Source of the DNA: an uncultured Lachnospiraceae bacterium
GTDB taxonomy: Bacteria; Bacillota; Clostridia; Lachnospirales; Lachnospiraceae
DNA length: 64,000 nucleotides
Direction of reading: 5' to 3'
NCBI GenBank assembly: GCA_910584915.1
Contig: CAJUDM010000003.1
Coordinates: forward strand, 1 to 64,000
The translations under genes were made by a program, and so were the position numbers. Within the stretch, counting starts at the first letter, position 1. Each line of letters starts with the position of its first letter. Of the stretch, positions 17,222 through 26,025 are shown piece after piece. A model generated the notes under the pieces. It worked only from the letters and a program-made list of their open reading frames with translations. It made no database searches and was not told the origin of the DNA.

Positions 17222-19183
17222 ATGTCAAACTATATATGGAAACCGGAAAATGAAACCATTGCGAATATCACATCTTTCACTATAGCGGAAGCCAAAGGCT
17301 GCTATGCGTCGGACAGAGCTTCGGCGGCAGTTGGGAGATTTATGCAGACAGCGCCGCTGCTTCCTGCGGGAGGATTCCTGGGGTGGCAGATGACTGCTGA
17401 CAGGGAGGGGCATCTTCACACATTTGCGTTCTCAAGCGGGGATATTCCGATGACGCCGGCGGACTTTGGATGGATTTTTCAGAATTACGGGATTGCCGAG
17501 GCCGAGGATACAGATTCCTTTAAAGCCTTGCACAAAGATTTCCGCAAGATATACGCCCTGCGGCATATATCGGGGATTTCCGATGAGCTTCAGGCATTCG
17601 GAAGGGAGCATATCACCTCCGACGGCATGGTTTATTTCTCCGATGTCGTCAGTACCATGAAAGAGTCCGGGGCAGCCGTCAGGATCATGGCAGAGACCGG
17701 GCGTGACGGCCGGGGCGTGATCCTGTTGGGGCTGGCGGAAGAGATGAGCCTCAGGATGCGGGCAATGTTTTCCATGGCATTTCCGGATACCGTGGCGGTG
17801 GATATGGATGCGGCTATGGCGGAGGGAAATACGGACTTCAGGCTCCCGGGCAAATACCTGATGGAAAGCATGATGCGGCTGTTGGAGGTTCTCATATATG
17901 CAAATTCCGGAAAAGAAGCGGATGAGGGGTACAGGTGGCCTCCCTATCAAGAATACTGCGACGAGGATGATGGAGAGGGGGATTACCCTGATGATGATTT
18001 CTCAGACGACGGCCTTTCTGAAGCTGACAGGGATTTTGGCGGCAGGAGGACCAACGGCAGAGATTCCGGCGACAAGGGTTCCTGCGGCGGAGACACTGAC
18101 CGGGAGTTTGACGATCTCACCATCGATGAGCTGGATCTGAGCGTGCGCTCCTTTAACTGCCTGAAGCGGGCAGGGATCAACACCGTGGGAGAGCTCCTGA
18201 AAATGACCGAAGAGGAGCTTGGGAACGTCCGGTGTATGAACAGGAAGGAGAAGGAGGAGATCATGGCGAGTCTAGCCTCCATGGGGCTGGCGCTTTCGGG
18301 CCAGGCGGCTCCCCCCAGGTATTCCGATATGCTGTGCGGCTTGATCGGTCTGAAGGAAGTGAAGGATCAGGTCCGGAAGATAGCGGCATTCGCCAGGATG
18401 AAGAAGGATATGGAGACGTCAGGCAAGGCATCTGTCCCGGTGGCGCTGAACATGGAGTTCGTCGGGAATCCCGGTACGGCGAAGACCACCGTGGCCCGGA
18501 TCCTGGCAGGAATCTTCCGGGAGATCGGAATCCTTTCCAGCAGCCAGATCGTGGAGACCGGCCGGGCGGACCTGGTGGCAGGCTATATCGGGCAGACCGC
18601 CATCAATGTGAAGGCGGTGTTCGAGAGGGCCAGGGGAAAGCTCCTGTTTATCGATGAGGCCTATTCCCTTGCATCGGACTCCCCCAGGGACTTCGGCTAT
18701 GAGGCGATCAACACCATCGTACAGGAGATGGAGAACAACCGCGGCGACACGGTCGTGGTCTTCGCCGGTTACCCGGATAAGATGGAAGCCTTCTTTTCCA
18801 TGAATCCGGGCCTGCGGTCCCGCGTTCCCTTCCGCATCAGCTTCCCCGACTACTCCACCGATGAGATGGTACAGATCGTCAGCCTGGAGGCGCAGAAGCG
18901 GGGCTTCTCCATCTGCCCCCGGGCGTTAAAAAAGGCGGCCTCCCTCTGTGAGGAGGCAAAGAAATATTCCGACAGGGGAAATGGGCGGTTCTGCAGGAAT
19001 CTGGTGGAAAATGCGATCCTCGGCTATGCCTTAAGGGTCTACGGGGAAGGGGCGGAAGCCGTCTGTGGCGCGGAAAAGGATTTCACCCTTGCGGAAGAGG
19101 ATTTTTCCCTGCCGGATAATATGCAGGCCATACCGGAGACACGGGAAATCGGAAAGGCCGCAGCCATAGGCTTCCGATATTAG
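17222..19183 (+). CDS. RNAP alpha-CTD-like/CbxX-type AAA+ ATPase fusion
   Basis: This 653-residue protein starts at ATG 17222, 5 nt after AAGGAGGT. The N-terminal 230 residues are unassigned and end in an acidic D/G-rich linker. Then follows a helix-hairpin-helix domain like the C-terminal domain of RNA polymerase alpha (IDELDLSVRSFNCLKRAGIN, TVGELLKM). The C-terminal 290 residues are a CbxX/CfqX/SpoVK-type AAA+ module: Walker A GNPGTAKTT (alanine where glycine is usual), pore-like GYIGQTA, Walker B LLFIDEAY, and sensor/arginine-finger regions. Such hexameric ATPases remodel protein complexes. The alpha-CTD-like part suggests docking to DNA or to transcription factors. GC content is much higher than in the flanking genes, indicating separate acquisition. 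Confidence 0.75.
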   Translation: MSNYIWKPENETIANITSFTIAEAKGCYASDRASAAVGRFMQTAPLLPAGGFLGWQMTADREGHLHTFAFSSGDIPMTPADFGWIFQNYGIAEAEDTDSFKALHKDFRKIYALRHISGISDELQAFGREHITSDGMVYFSDVVSTMKESGAAVRIMAETGRDGRGVILLGLAEEMSLRMRAMFSMAFPDTVAVDMDAAMAEGNTDFRLPGKYLMESMMRLLEVLIYANSGKEADEGYRWPPYQEYCDEDDGEGDYPDDDFSDDGLSEADRDFGGRRTNGRDSGDKGSCGGDTDREFDDLTIDELDLSVRSFNCLKRAGINTVGELLKMTEEELGNVRCMNRKEKEEIMASLASMGLALSGQAAPPRYSDMLCGLIGLKEVKDQVRKIAAFARMKKDMETSGKASVPVALNMEFVGNPGTAKTTVARILAGIFREIGILSSSQIVETGRADLVAGYIGQTAINVKAVFERARGKLLFIDEAYSLASDSPRDFGYEAINTIVQEMENNRGDTVVVFAGYPDKMEAFFSMNPGLRSRVPFRISFPDYSTDEMVQIVSLEAQKRGFSICPRALKKAASLCEEAKKYSDRGNGRFCRNLVENAILGYALRVYGEGAEAVCGAEKDFTLAEEDFSLPDNMQAIPETREIGKAAAIGFRY

Positions 19184-19245
19184 CTGCGGGTATTGGCAGC
19201 TGCCATGGAGGAGCGTCCGGCAGTATTTCACAGCCGTTTCGAACT

Positions 19246-20060
19246 TCAAATCAGCGACAACATTCTTTTGCGCTCTTTCAAAACAAGATACAGTGATAAG
19301 ACAGTTGCAAGTATGTCACTGACTGGCTGTGCAAAAAATATGCCGTTTATCTTAAAAAATATCGGAAATATAATGATAAACGGCACTAAAAACACAGCCT
19401 GTCTTAATACAGTTATCAGAATAGAGGGCGCAGGGCGGTTAATGGATTGAAAGAAAGTGGTTGCCAGCATGACAAATCCTAAAACCGGGGTAATGCAGAA
19501 GTTTATCCGAAGTCCCGTAATTCCGATATGGAACATTTCTTCTGTCCCGCCGAACGCCGCAAGTATCTGTTTCGGGAAAAACAGGACAATAAGCCAAATA
19601 AAACAGGTAATTGATACGGAAAAGATTGTAGCTTGAAAAAGTGTCTGCATTACCCGATTATAATTTCCCCTACCATAATTATTCCCGATAATAGGCTGAA
19701 TACCCTGGCTGATACCGCTTGCGGGCATAATGACGAAAGTCATAATACTGGAAACAACGGCATAAACGCTGATCGCAATGTCCCCGCCGTACTTTCCCAA
19801 CTGGCTGTTGTAAACAAGGCTGATAAGGCCCATAGCCATTTGCGCAACAAAGAAGGAGAAGCCGCAGGAAGTGATTTGCAGGCATAGTCCCTTATCTAAA
19901 CGGAATATATTTTTGGAAATCGCAACCTGTGTTTTCTTTCCAAAGACAAGATATGCGCCGAACAGGGCAGAGAAAATCTGTCCGATTACGGTCGCACTGG
20001 CAGCACCAGCCACGCCCCAGTCAAAAATAATAATGAAAACAGCATCCAAAACAATAAATG
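19246..20060 (-). pseudogene. MATE-family efflux pump, C-terminal half only
   Basis: About 270 residues from I-V-L-D-A-V-F onward match the second half of a MATE multidrug/Na+ antiporter: GVAGAASATVIGQ, then repeated helices including MPASGISQGIQPIIGNNYGRG, a family hallmark. A normal MATE protein has about 450 residues, so roughly 180 N-terminal residues and six helices are missing. The upstream side joins directly to the 5' end of a MarR-type regulator in another frame, so the missing DNA was deleted. The product is very unlikely to be a working transporter. Confidence 0.8.
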
Positions 20061-20177
20061 CAGCACTTTCCCCTGCGAACCGCTGAAATTCTCACGACTT
20101 GAAAAAGCGTCAATTTTTCTGCGTAATTTGTTTGATAACTTGCTGATAAAACGTGCGGCGTGTCTGTCCTGTTTCAT
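20048..20177 (-). pseudogene. MarR-family regulator, N-terminal fragment
   Basis: From ATG at 20177 (GGGGGCAG upstream) about 42 residues read MKQDRHAARFISKLSNKLRR...GSQGKVLH. This is the first helices of a MarR regulator of the kind encoded next to MATE pumps. The frame then runs into MATE sequence out of phase. The winged helix-turn-helix is lost. The scar marks an internal deletion in a marR-mate operon. Confidence 0.7.
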
Positions 20178-20193
20178 AACCTGCCCCCAATTA

Positions 20194-20233
20194 CTTAGTA
20201 AACTAAGAATGAGGGATGGAATCGGAATTGTCA
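20194..20233 (-). promoter_or_regulatory. MarR-type operator and promoter of the deleted marR-mate operon
   Basis: CTTAG-TAAA-CTAAG at 20194-20207 is a palindrome just upstream of the marR ribosome-binding site. On the minus strand TTGACA (20233-20228) lies about 17-18 bp before a weak -10 that the palindrome partly overlaps, the classic position for MarR repression. Confidence 0.5.
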
Positions 20234-20343
20234 AGCAGGTATTTTCCAGTTTGTTTATATAGTTTTTTTGTGGGAAACAGAATAGGCGATTTTTCCTTAA
20301 TTGTTGTTTTTCAAATATTTATAATTATGTTATAGCTATAGGG

Positions 20344-20396
20344 AAGTTCAAGTAACGAATGAAATCCCGGAAACGATAAATGGGCGTTTCCGGGAT
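20344..20396. repeat. Attachment-like element F (right half only) with 12-bp hairpin
   Basis: AAGTTCAAGTAACGAATGAAATCCCGG closely follows the right half of element C. A perfect 12-bp stem ATCCCGGAAACG/CGTTTCCGGGAT lies at 20364-20375 and 20385-20396. No arm repeats precede it. It sits at the change from island to GC-rich chromosome, so it is a candidate right boundary. The hairpin followed by TTTCATT on the minus strand could also terminate the adhesin transcript. Confidence 0.65.
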
Positions 20397-20451
20397 CACT
20401 TCATGCCTGTTGGCGCTCATATTTTAATTTCGCTCTTTACTGCCCATAGCT

Positions 20452-23400
20452 TCATTTCTTTTTTTCCTTCTGAGCAGCACGATTCCGGCACCGGACAGAC
20501 AGACAGATCATTCCTAAAAGGGCCGGCAGATTTAAGTGATCGCCGGTGTCTGCGAGCCCCGAGGAGGTACCCGGATCATCGGGATCCGGCTCAGAGCCGG
20601 GGGGCAGATCACCGTCGGGATCCGGGTGAGGATCAGAACCGGAGTGCGGATCAGATCCAGAAGGAGGATTTCCTCCGGGATCCGGACCGGGCGGAGTTGT
20701 CTGCTCTTTGCTGTTTGTGAAAGCGGCGGTATGGATCTCACCATCCTCGATAACGCCGGTTTCCCCTGTGGAACTGGTGGTATATCCGTCCTGGCCGGCC
20801 TCCTCCTCCACGACCGTGTAGAGGGTTCCTTTGGGCAGATCGGAGATCATGATATGCTGGTCGTGCTGCAGCGTCACGCTGCCGCCGCTGGAAATGGCGC
20901 CGGATTTGTCCCCGGTGTAAGGAAAAGATGCTCCCAGCGGGTCACCGTCGGCGTTGGTGAATGTGACCGTAAAGGTGAAATCCTGCTGTCTGTCGCCGCC
21001 GCCCGCAACGGTTTTGTGAAGGATAAGAGAACCGATGTCCGGCCACTCCTCTTTGCTGTTGCGGAAAGCAGCAAAGGAAGTTTTATCTTTGGAGATCACG
21101 CCTTCCGCTTTCCCGCTTTTTGGAAATACAAACCAGCCTGCAGCATTCGTCTCCTCAACCGTGTATCTGGTATCTGCAGGCAATCCGAGAATGGTAATGC
21201 TCTCGTCATGGTGCAGCGGGAAGGTTTCGCCGCTGGAAATATAGCCGGTTTTGTCTGTGCCATAAAAGTAATATTCTCCGGGAAGTGTATTTCCGTCCTG
21301 GTCGGTAAGCTTGATGGTAAACTCAAAATTGGTTTTGTGATCCTGCGCTGTAAGAGACAGCCCGCTGAGTTCTTTGCTCACGACCAGCCGGCCGGTGTCG
21401 GTATTTCGGACAGTCTGGTCCGTCACAACGACAATATTCAGCAGACTGAACAGATCGGTGAGGTCTGTGTCTCCCAGATCGTCCTTATTTGTGCCTGCAT
21501 TTATGTCGCCATAGGGACTTGTATCCGTGTTCTGCTGTATCCGTGTTCGGATAAAACCGGTGTCCGTGACAAAGAAAGGCTTATAAAGCGCTCCGCCATC
21601 CTCGTCGTGAAGCCCGTAATCTACCACGGCGTTTTTCCCAAAGTGGAGATTCATGGCGCGCGATGCGGAGGAATTTTCCAGCTTTATGTCCTGCCAGGCG
21701 TCGTTGAGCACTTCGGTATTGGATGAAGGCTGGGACTGGGCAGTAGCGGTAATATCCTGAAGCGTAATGTCTACATCGCCTTCCATGGCGTACTGCCGCA
21801 TGGTCTGGGTGAGACGCCCCACCCCGGCCATGACGGATACCCCATCCTGCTTTGTGCCTGCATCCGCATAGATGGAGCGTGTCCCCACCAAAACGGGAAC
21901 GACCGCGGGGTTGAGCGTACAGCCGCCGGGAGCGGACAGCTCCTTGAGATAATAGTGCGTACGCTCGGAGGTGGCCCACAGGATCCGGGCATGTCCGGGG
22001 CTGGTGTCCGCTGAGGGGGAGAAGATCAGGGTGCCTTCCTGGCCGTTTACCGTGGCGGTAATACCCTGGGCAACCGGTGAACCCGCGCAGGCCGGATTGC
22101 TGTAAAGCCCAAAGCGTGCACCGTTGCGCGGAATGCCGTTCTGGTCGATCTTCATTACCCACAGCTCCCTCTGCTCGTTGGGAATATAGATCAGGGAACG
22201 GGTAGTGCGGTTGAAGCGGTCTACATTCAGGAAGTTGAAGCCGTTCCCGGTCGGGGTGTCTGTCGTCATTATGTTCAGGATGGCATCCAGTGTGTTATCC
22301 ACGCCGTGGGCTTGTATATAGCGGCTCAGAGCTTCACAGCGGGCCTGGGCGGAATCTTCCCGGATTCCCAGCGCCTCTAAAGCTTCAGGGGCAATGATGC
22401 CGTACACCATCCGCATATCGCCGCCGGCATCATTGAGCTGGTATCGGTTGGCCAGCCCGGGAAGATCGCTGAGCGTTCCGGCCATATGCCGGTTCTCGTC
22501 GTCCCAGCTGAGATACCAGTTGGGCGTGCCGCTGTCCATGACCTGCTTCAGCATGGTGCGCAGGACCGCGTTCCTCCAGATCTCAGGATCAGCGACGGAG
22601 GTGACGTCGGATGTGCCAAAACCGCCCAGATTGCTGCCATAAAGCACTTCCCAGGAGTTATCGGGTTTTCGCAGGAGAGGAGCAGCTATGACCAGCCCTT
22701 CGCTCTGGGTCACCGTAGGAACAGATAAACCAGCGGGGTTGGTATTTCCGGTTTGAGGGTCAAATTCCCCGTAAGCCGGACTGCCTGTGCCGGTGATATG
22801 GGCCACAGAACAGGCGTAGGCGCCGGTAGTCCAGCGGTTGGCGACGGAGAGCATGGAGGTATCCGGGTCGTAATACAATACGATATCAATGGGCAGCGTG
22901 CGATATCCGGACGGTGTTTTCGTCTCCTTTAGAATGTAGTATTGTTTTCCCTGGTCAGCAAAGTTATAGTAGTTTCCGTTTTCATCCAGGAAACGGGCGC
23001 TGCCGTCGGAAGAGGTGACAAGGTGGACAAGCATGCTTCCTGCCGAGGGTTTCACATAGAATTCTTTGCCGCTGCTTACAGACAGATCCGTGTAGAGACA
23101 GCGGATGGCATCGGAAGAGGGAGCGCCTGTCACCAGCTCTGCCGGGCGAAGGTCGAATTCTACTCCCGAAATAGGCTGTCCGTCCTGATCGACCTTTCGG
23201 AGCTGCTGATAGAGCAGAGGCTGGAGGTTGAAACGCAGAGCGAGACTGGAGTCGTAATTGCCCCGCTCCAGGTAAAACATCTTTAAGGTATGGCTGGTAT
23301 TGCTGGCGAAGGTATCCGGATTCCGGCTGTTCCATTGTGTGGCGTCCGCCTTGCCGGCAGCCTCAAACAGAGCCTTCAGAGTTGTTTCTGTAGTTGGGCG

Positions 23401-25740
23401 TGCATCCGCATAGAGTTTATCCAAATCCACAGTGCCATCGCTTTTATAAGGGAATCCGTTCGTCTTCCAGCTTTGTCCTATGGCGACTTTTCCGGTGGAG
23501 AAATCGATGGTGCCGTAGATCTCGCTGTGGATCCCGCCCAGATCCAGTACCAGTACGTCATCGATAAAGATCCATACATCGTCGTCTCCCGAGAACTGGA
23601 AGGTCATGGGGGTATTGCCGCCTGTTGAGCCCACGTTGACCTGACCGCCCAGGGGCTGGCGGAAATCAATGTCGACCGTCATGCCCAGGTGGTGATTGGG
23701 ATGAAAGACGCCTTTTTGATTGTTGCTTTGGATGGAGGTGTCATTGATGAGCTTTCCGTTTTCGTCGACGCCCGTAAATACTTCGGAGCCTTTGTCAAAG
23801 GGAAAAAAGTTGCCGATGCTCCGGCCGCCCTGAAAGTCGCCGGTGCCGCCGGTGTTCGTGTATCTTTCATCCGTCCGGTCCACCGCCGGGGCGTCATATA
23901 GGATAAAGGAAGTACCGGAATCGTTGAGCTGGGCAAAATTCTGCCGCATATCATAGTAATAGTAGCCGTTGCTGTCAATCTGGAAAAGATTTTCGACATC
24001 CTCATAGGTGCGCTTGTTTTCATGACTGATGTCCGGGCTGAAGAGATAGTCCAGAGAGGCGTCGTTTCCGGAGTTTTTCCACAGGTCAGAAACTGTTTTG
24101 CTGATGTTTTTGGGGTCAAGGCTGGTGAGGGCATCGTAGCGATCCGGGTCATGATCTCCGCAGAGATTCCAGTCGGATATGCCCTCATAGTTGGATGTCT
24201 GTCGATCCATAGCCTCCGTATTGATGACGGGGTATCCATTGTCCCCCAGGGTGGAATTTATAATGCCGGACATTCCGGCATAGCTTTTACCGTAGTCAGA
24301 GCCTGCACCTGCGCCTTTATTCCAGAAGCCCGCGTGGATATTGCCGTCGCCAAAAAGCAGCAGGCGGCCTTTGTTGATACCTTTGTTCCAGTCGTCTATG
24401 CCTGTCCGGTCTACGCGTTCATTGGCGGCATTTACATGATAATCTGTCTTGGGCAGCAGGTCATCCCCGGATGCGCCGTCGGTGTCTACCCAGTAATCGA
24501 AGAGATTTACGGTGGTGTTGGGCGGGTTGATGCCGGGGACGGTGTGGTCCTCCAGGGGAAATTCGTGCAAAATGATGGTGAGGCTCAGGAGGTCAGGATC
24601 CTTTTCACTATTTACATTATTTGGGTCTGTGTTGGAATTTACTATGGCAGTATTTCCGGGCGTGACTTTCACGTCCGCATGGAGCGTGCATCCCGCCGGG
24701 TCAAATGTGAAAACAGCATCTGCCAGTTCGGAGTCTCTCCATGAAACAGGCATCCATCCCCATGCACGATGAGAATTGCCCACAAATTCATCTTTTTCAT
24801 AAATAAATCCGATCTCTGTCAAACCAGAATAATTTGGATAGCCATCATAAGAGCCCCAGCATTTAATCTGAGCAGGAAGAGAGTTTATTATTTTTTCCTT
24901 TAATTCTGCCTGGGGCAGACCGCTTGCGAAAGAAAATTCTACGATGAATGAGCCGTCATCCCTTTCAGAAAAAACGCCCCCATTCGGAACGAAACTCCAG
25001 TCATTTAGATATTTTGTTCTTCCAGCATAGGCCGTTCCGCCTCCCAATGACACGAACACGGATAAAGCGTCAGCATTTTCGCCGGGGACATACCCCTCCG
25101 GCAAACAGGCGGTTAAGGTATAATCGCCCTCATAGGCGCCCTCCTCCGGGAAGGTCTCCAGATCCCAAGTCAGGGACAGCGTCTGTTCGGTATTGTCAGA
25201 TAGAACGGCGGTGATCTCGCCGGGCAGGAAGTCAGCCAGAAGTTCCCGTGTGACAGGATTTTCGGCGGAGGCGCCGGGGAGCCCCAGGCCCCAGATGCCG
25301 GCTGCTTCATCCAGGATCAGATATTCGCTGGTCCAGGTCCAGGATGCCACGGTGAATGCGGTTTCGGGATCGGAGGATTCCCCGCTGCAGATCTCACAGA
25401 CAAAGCCGCAGGGATTCTCTGTGGGGGGGCAGACGTAACCGCAGGATTCATCATGCTGGTGGGTGCAGGATCCTTCCTCGGAAGCTATGTAACCGCAGGT
25501 ATCGTCATGCTGATGGGTGCAGGGGGCGCCTTCTTCGGCCGGCCTGTAGCCGCAGTCCTCCGTGTGTTTGGGGTGATGAGGGCAAAGGCCGGTTGGTTCT
25601 GACGCTGTGACGGGGACGACGCCGCCATACAGCGGAATGACGAGAACGAATACCAATATCCAGGAAAGCAGCTGAGAAAAGTAATTCCGGCGGGATCTAT
25701 TTTTGGCAGATGATTTCCAATGTTTGCTGATCTGCTTCAT
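20452..25740 (-). CDS. Large LPXTG-like cell-wall adhesin with fibro-slime and SpaA-type domains
   Basis: This protein of about 1,762 residues starts at ATG 25740 after GGAGG. A signal peptide (about residues 14-47) is followed by His/Cys repeats (CTHQHDDTCGY, then CTHQHDESCGY). Next is a beta-rich region and a fibro-slime/PA14-like domain (FQFSGDDDVWIFIDDVLVLDLGG). Several SpaA-type prealbumin-fold domains follow (LRKVDQDGQPISGVEF; LWVMKIDQNGIPRNGARFGL). Two related C-terminal modules (FEFTIKLTDQDGNTLPG; FTFTVTFTNADGDPLGA) each end in a YTVEE or YTVVEE strand. A Pro/Gly/Asp-rich wall-spanning stretch precedes the sorting signal LADTG, a short hydrophobic segment and KEKKK. It is probably sortase-anchored and binds host or polymer surfaces. 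Confidence 0.85.
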   Translation of the reverse strand: MKQISKHWKSSAKNRSRRNYFSQLLSWILVFVLVIPLYGGVVPVTASEPTGLCPHHPKHTEDCGYRPAEEGAPCTHQHDDTCGYIASEEGSCTHQHDESCGYVCPPTENPCGFVCEICSGESSDPETAFTVASWTWTSEYLILDEAAGIWGLGLPGASAENPVTRELLADFLPGEITAVLSDNTEQTLSLTWDLETFPEEGAYEGDYTLTACLPEGYVPGENADALSVFVSLGGGTAYAGRTKYLNDWSFVPNGGVFSERDDGSFIVEFSFASGLPQAELKEKIINSLPAQIKCWGSYDGYPNYSGLTEIGFIYEKDEFVGNSHRAWGWMPVSWRDSELADAVFTFDPAGCTLHADVKVTPGNTAIVNSNTDPNNVNSEKDPDLLSLTIILHEFPLEDHTVPGINPPNTTVNLFDYWVDTDGASGDDLLPKTDYHVNAANERVDRTGIDDWNKGINKGRLLLFGDGNIHAGFWNKGAGAGSDYGKSYAGMSGIINSTLGDNGYPVINTEAMDRQTSNYEGISDWNLCGDHDPDRYDALTSLDPKNISKTVSDLWKNSGNDASLDYLFSPDISHENKRTYEDVENLFQIDSNGYYYYDMRQNFAQLNDSGTSFILYDAPAVDRTDERYTNTGGTGDFQGGRSIGNFFPFDKGSEVFTGVDENGKLINDTSIQSNNQKGVFHPNHHLGMTVDIDFRQPLGGQVNVGSTGGNTPMTFQFSGDDDVWIFIDDVLVLDLGGIHSEIYGTIDFSTGKVAIGQSWKTNGFPYKSDGTVDLDKLYADARPTTETTLKALFEAAGKADATQWNSRNPDTFASNTSHTLKMFYLERGNYDSSLALRFNLQPLLYQQLRKVDQDGQPISGVEFDLRPAELVTGAPSSDAIRCLYTDLSVSSGKEFYVKPSAGSMLVHLVTSSDGSARFLDENGNYYNFADQGKQYYILKETKTPSGYRTLPIDIVLYYDPDTSMLSVANRWTTGAYACSVAHITGTGSPAYGEFDPQTGNTNPAGLSVPTVTQSEGLVIAAPLLRKPDNSWEVLYGSNLGGFGTSDVTSVADPEIWRNAVLRTMLKQVMDSGTPNWYLSWDDENRHMAGTLSDLPGLANRYQLNDAGGDMRMVYGIIAPEALEALGIREDSAQARCEALSRYIQAHGVDNTLDAILNIMTTDTPTGNGFNFLNVDRFNRTTRSLIYIPNEQRELWVMKIDQNGIPRNGARFGLYSNPACAGSPVAQGITATVNGQEGTLIFSPSADTSPGHARILWATSERTHYYLKELSAPGGCTLNPAVVPVLVGTRSIYADAGTKQDGVSVMAGVGRLTQTMRQYAMEGDVDITLQDITATAQSQPSSNTEVLNDAWQDIKLENSSASRAMNLHFGKNAVVDYGLHDEDGGALYKPFFVTDTGFIRTRIQQNTDTSPYGDINAGTNKDDLGDTDLTDLFSLLNIVVVTDQTVRNTDTGRLVVSKELSGLSLTAQDHKTNFEFTIKLTDQDGNTLPGEYYFYGTDKTGYISSGETFPLHHDESITILGLPADTRYTVEETNAAGWFVFPKSGKAEGVISKDKTSFAAFRNSKEEWPDIGSLILHKTVAGGGDRQQDFTFTVTFTNADGDPLGASFPYTGDKSGAISSGGSVTLQHDQHIMISDLPKGTLYTVVEEEAGQDGYTTSSTGETGVIEDGEIHTAAFTNSKEQTTPPGPDPGGNPPSGSDPHSGSDPHPDPDGDLPPGSEPDPDDPGTSSGLADTGDHLNLPALLGMICLSVRCRNRAAQKEKKK

Positions 25741-26025
25741 CTGACTATCCTCCACAAACTTATATTTATGCTATGGGCAGAAGATAACGGACAGTAAGTT
25801 TGAAAAACTTCCATATTGTTACAATTCGAAAAATTCTGTCGATTTAATATTATACTATATAAAATTATCCGTAGCAATTATTTTATTAAAAAAATCCTGT
25901 AATAAAAATTCTGCAAAGCCGAGAAGATTAAGTGGTGATTTGGCGTTTGAAAATCACAATGGATGTGATAAACTAAAAAAATAAATGCAGTGCGGAGAGA
26001 ACAGGACGGATTCAGGAGGAAGCGG
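25741..26025. other. Divergent intergenic region between adhesin and DUF2075 gene
   Basis: This AT-rich region of 285 bp carries the promoters of both flanking genes. No strong consensus pair stands out and no gene is seen. It contains poly-A/T tracts (around 25,850-25,910) and ends with CAGGAGG ahead of ATG 26026. Confidence 0.5.

Noticed and set aside
20536..21726. 396-codon open frame on the plus strand
   Set aside because: It is antisense to the adhesin gene and has low-complexity, non-protein-like composition.
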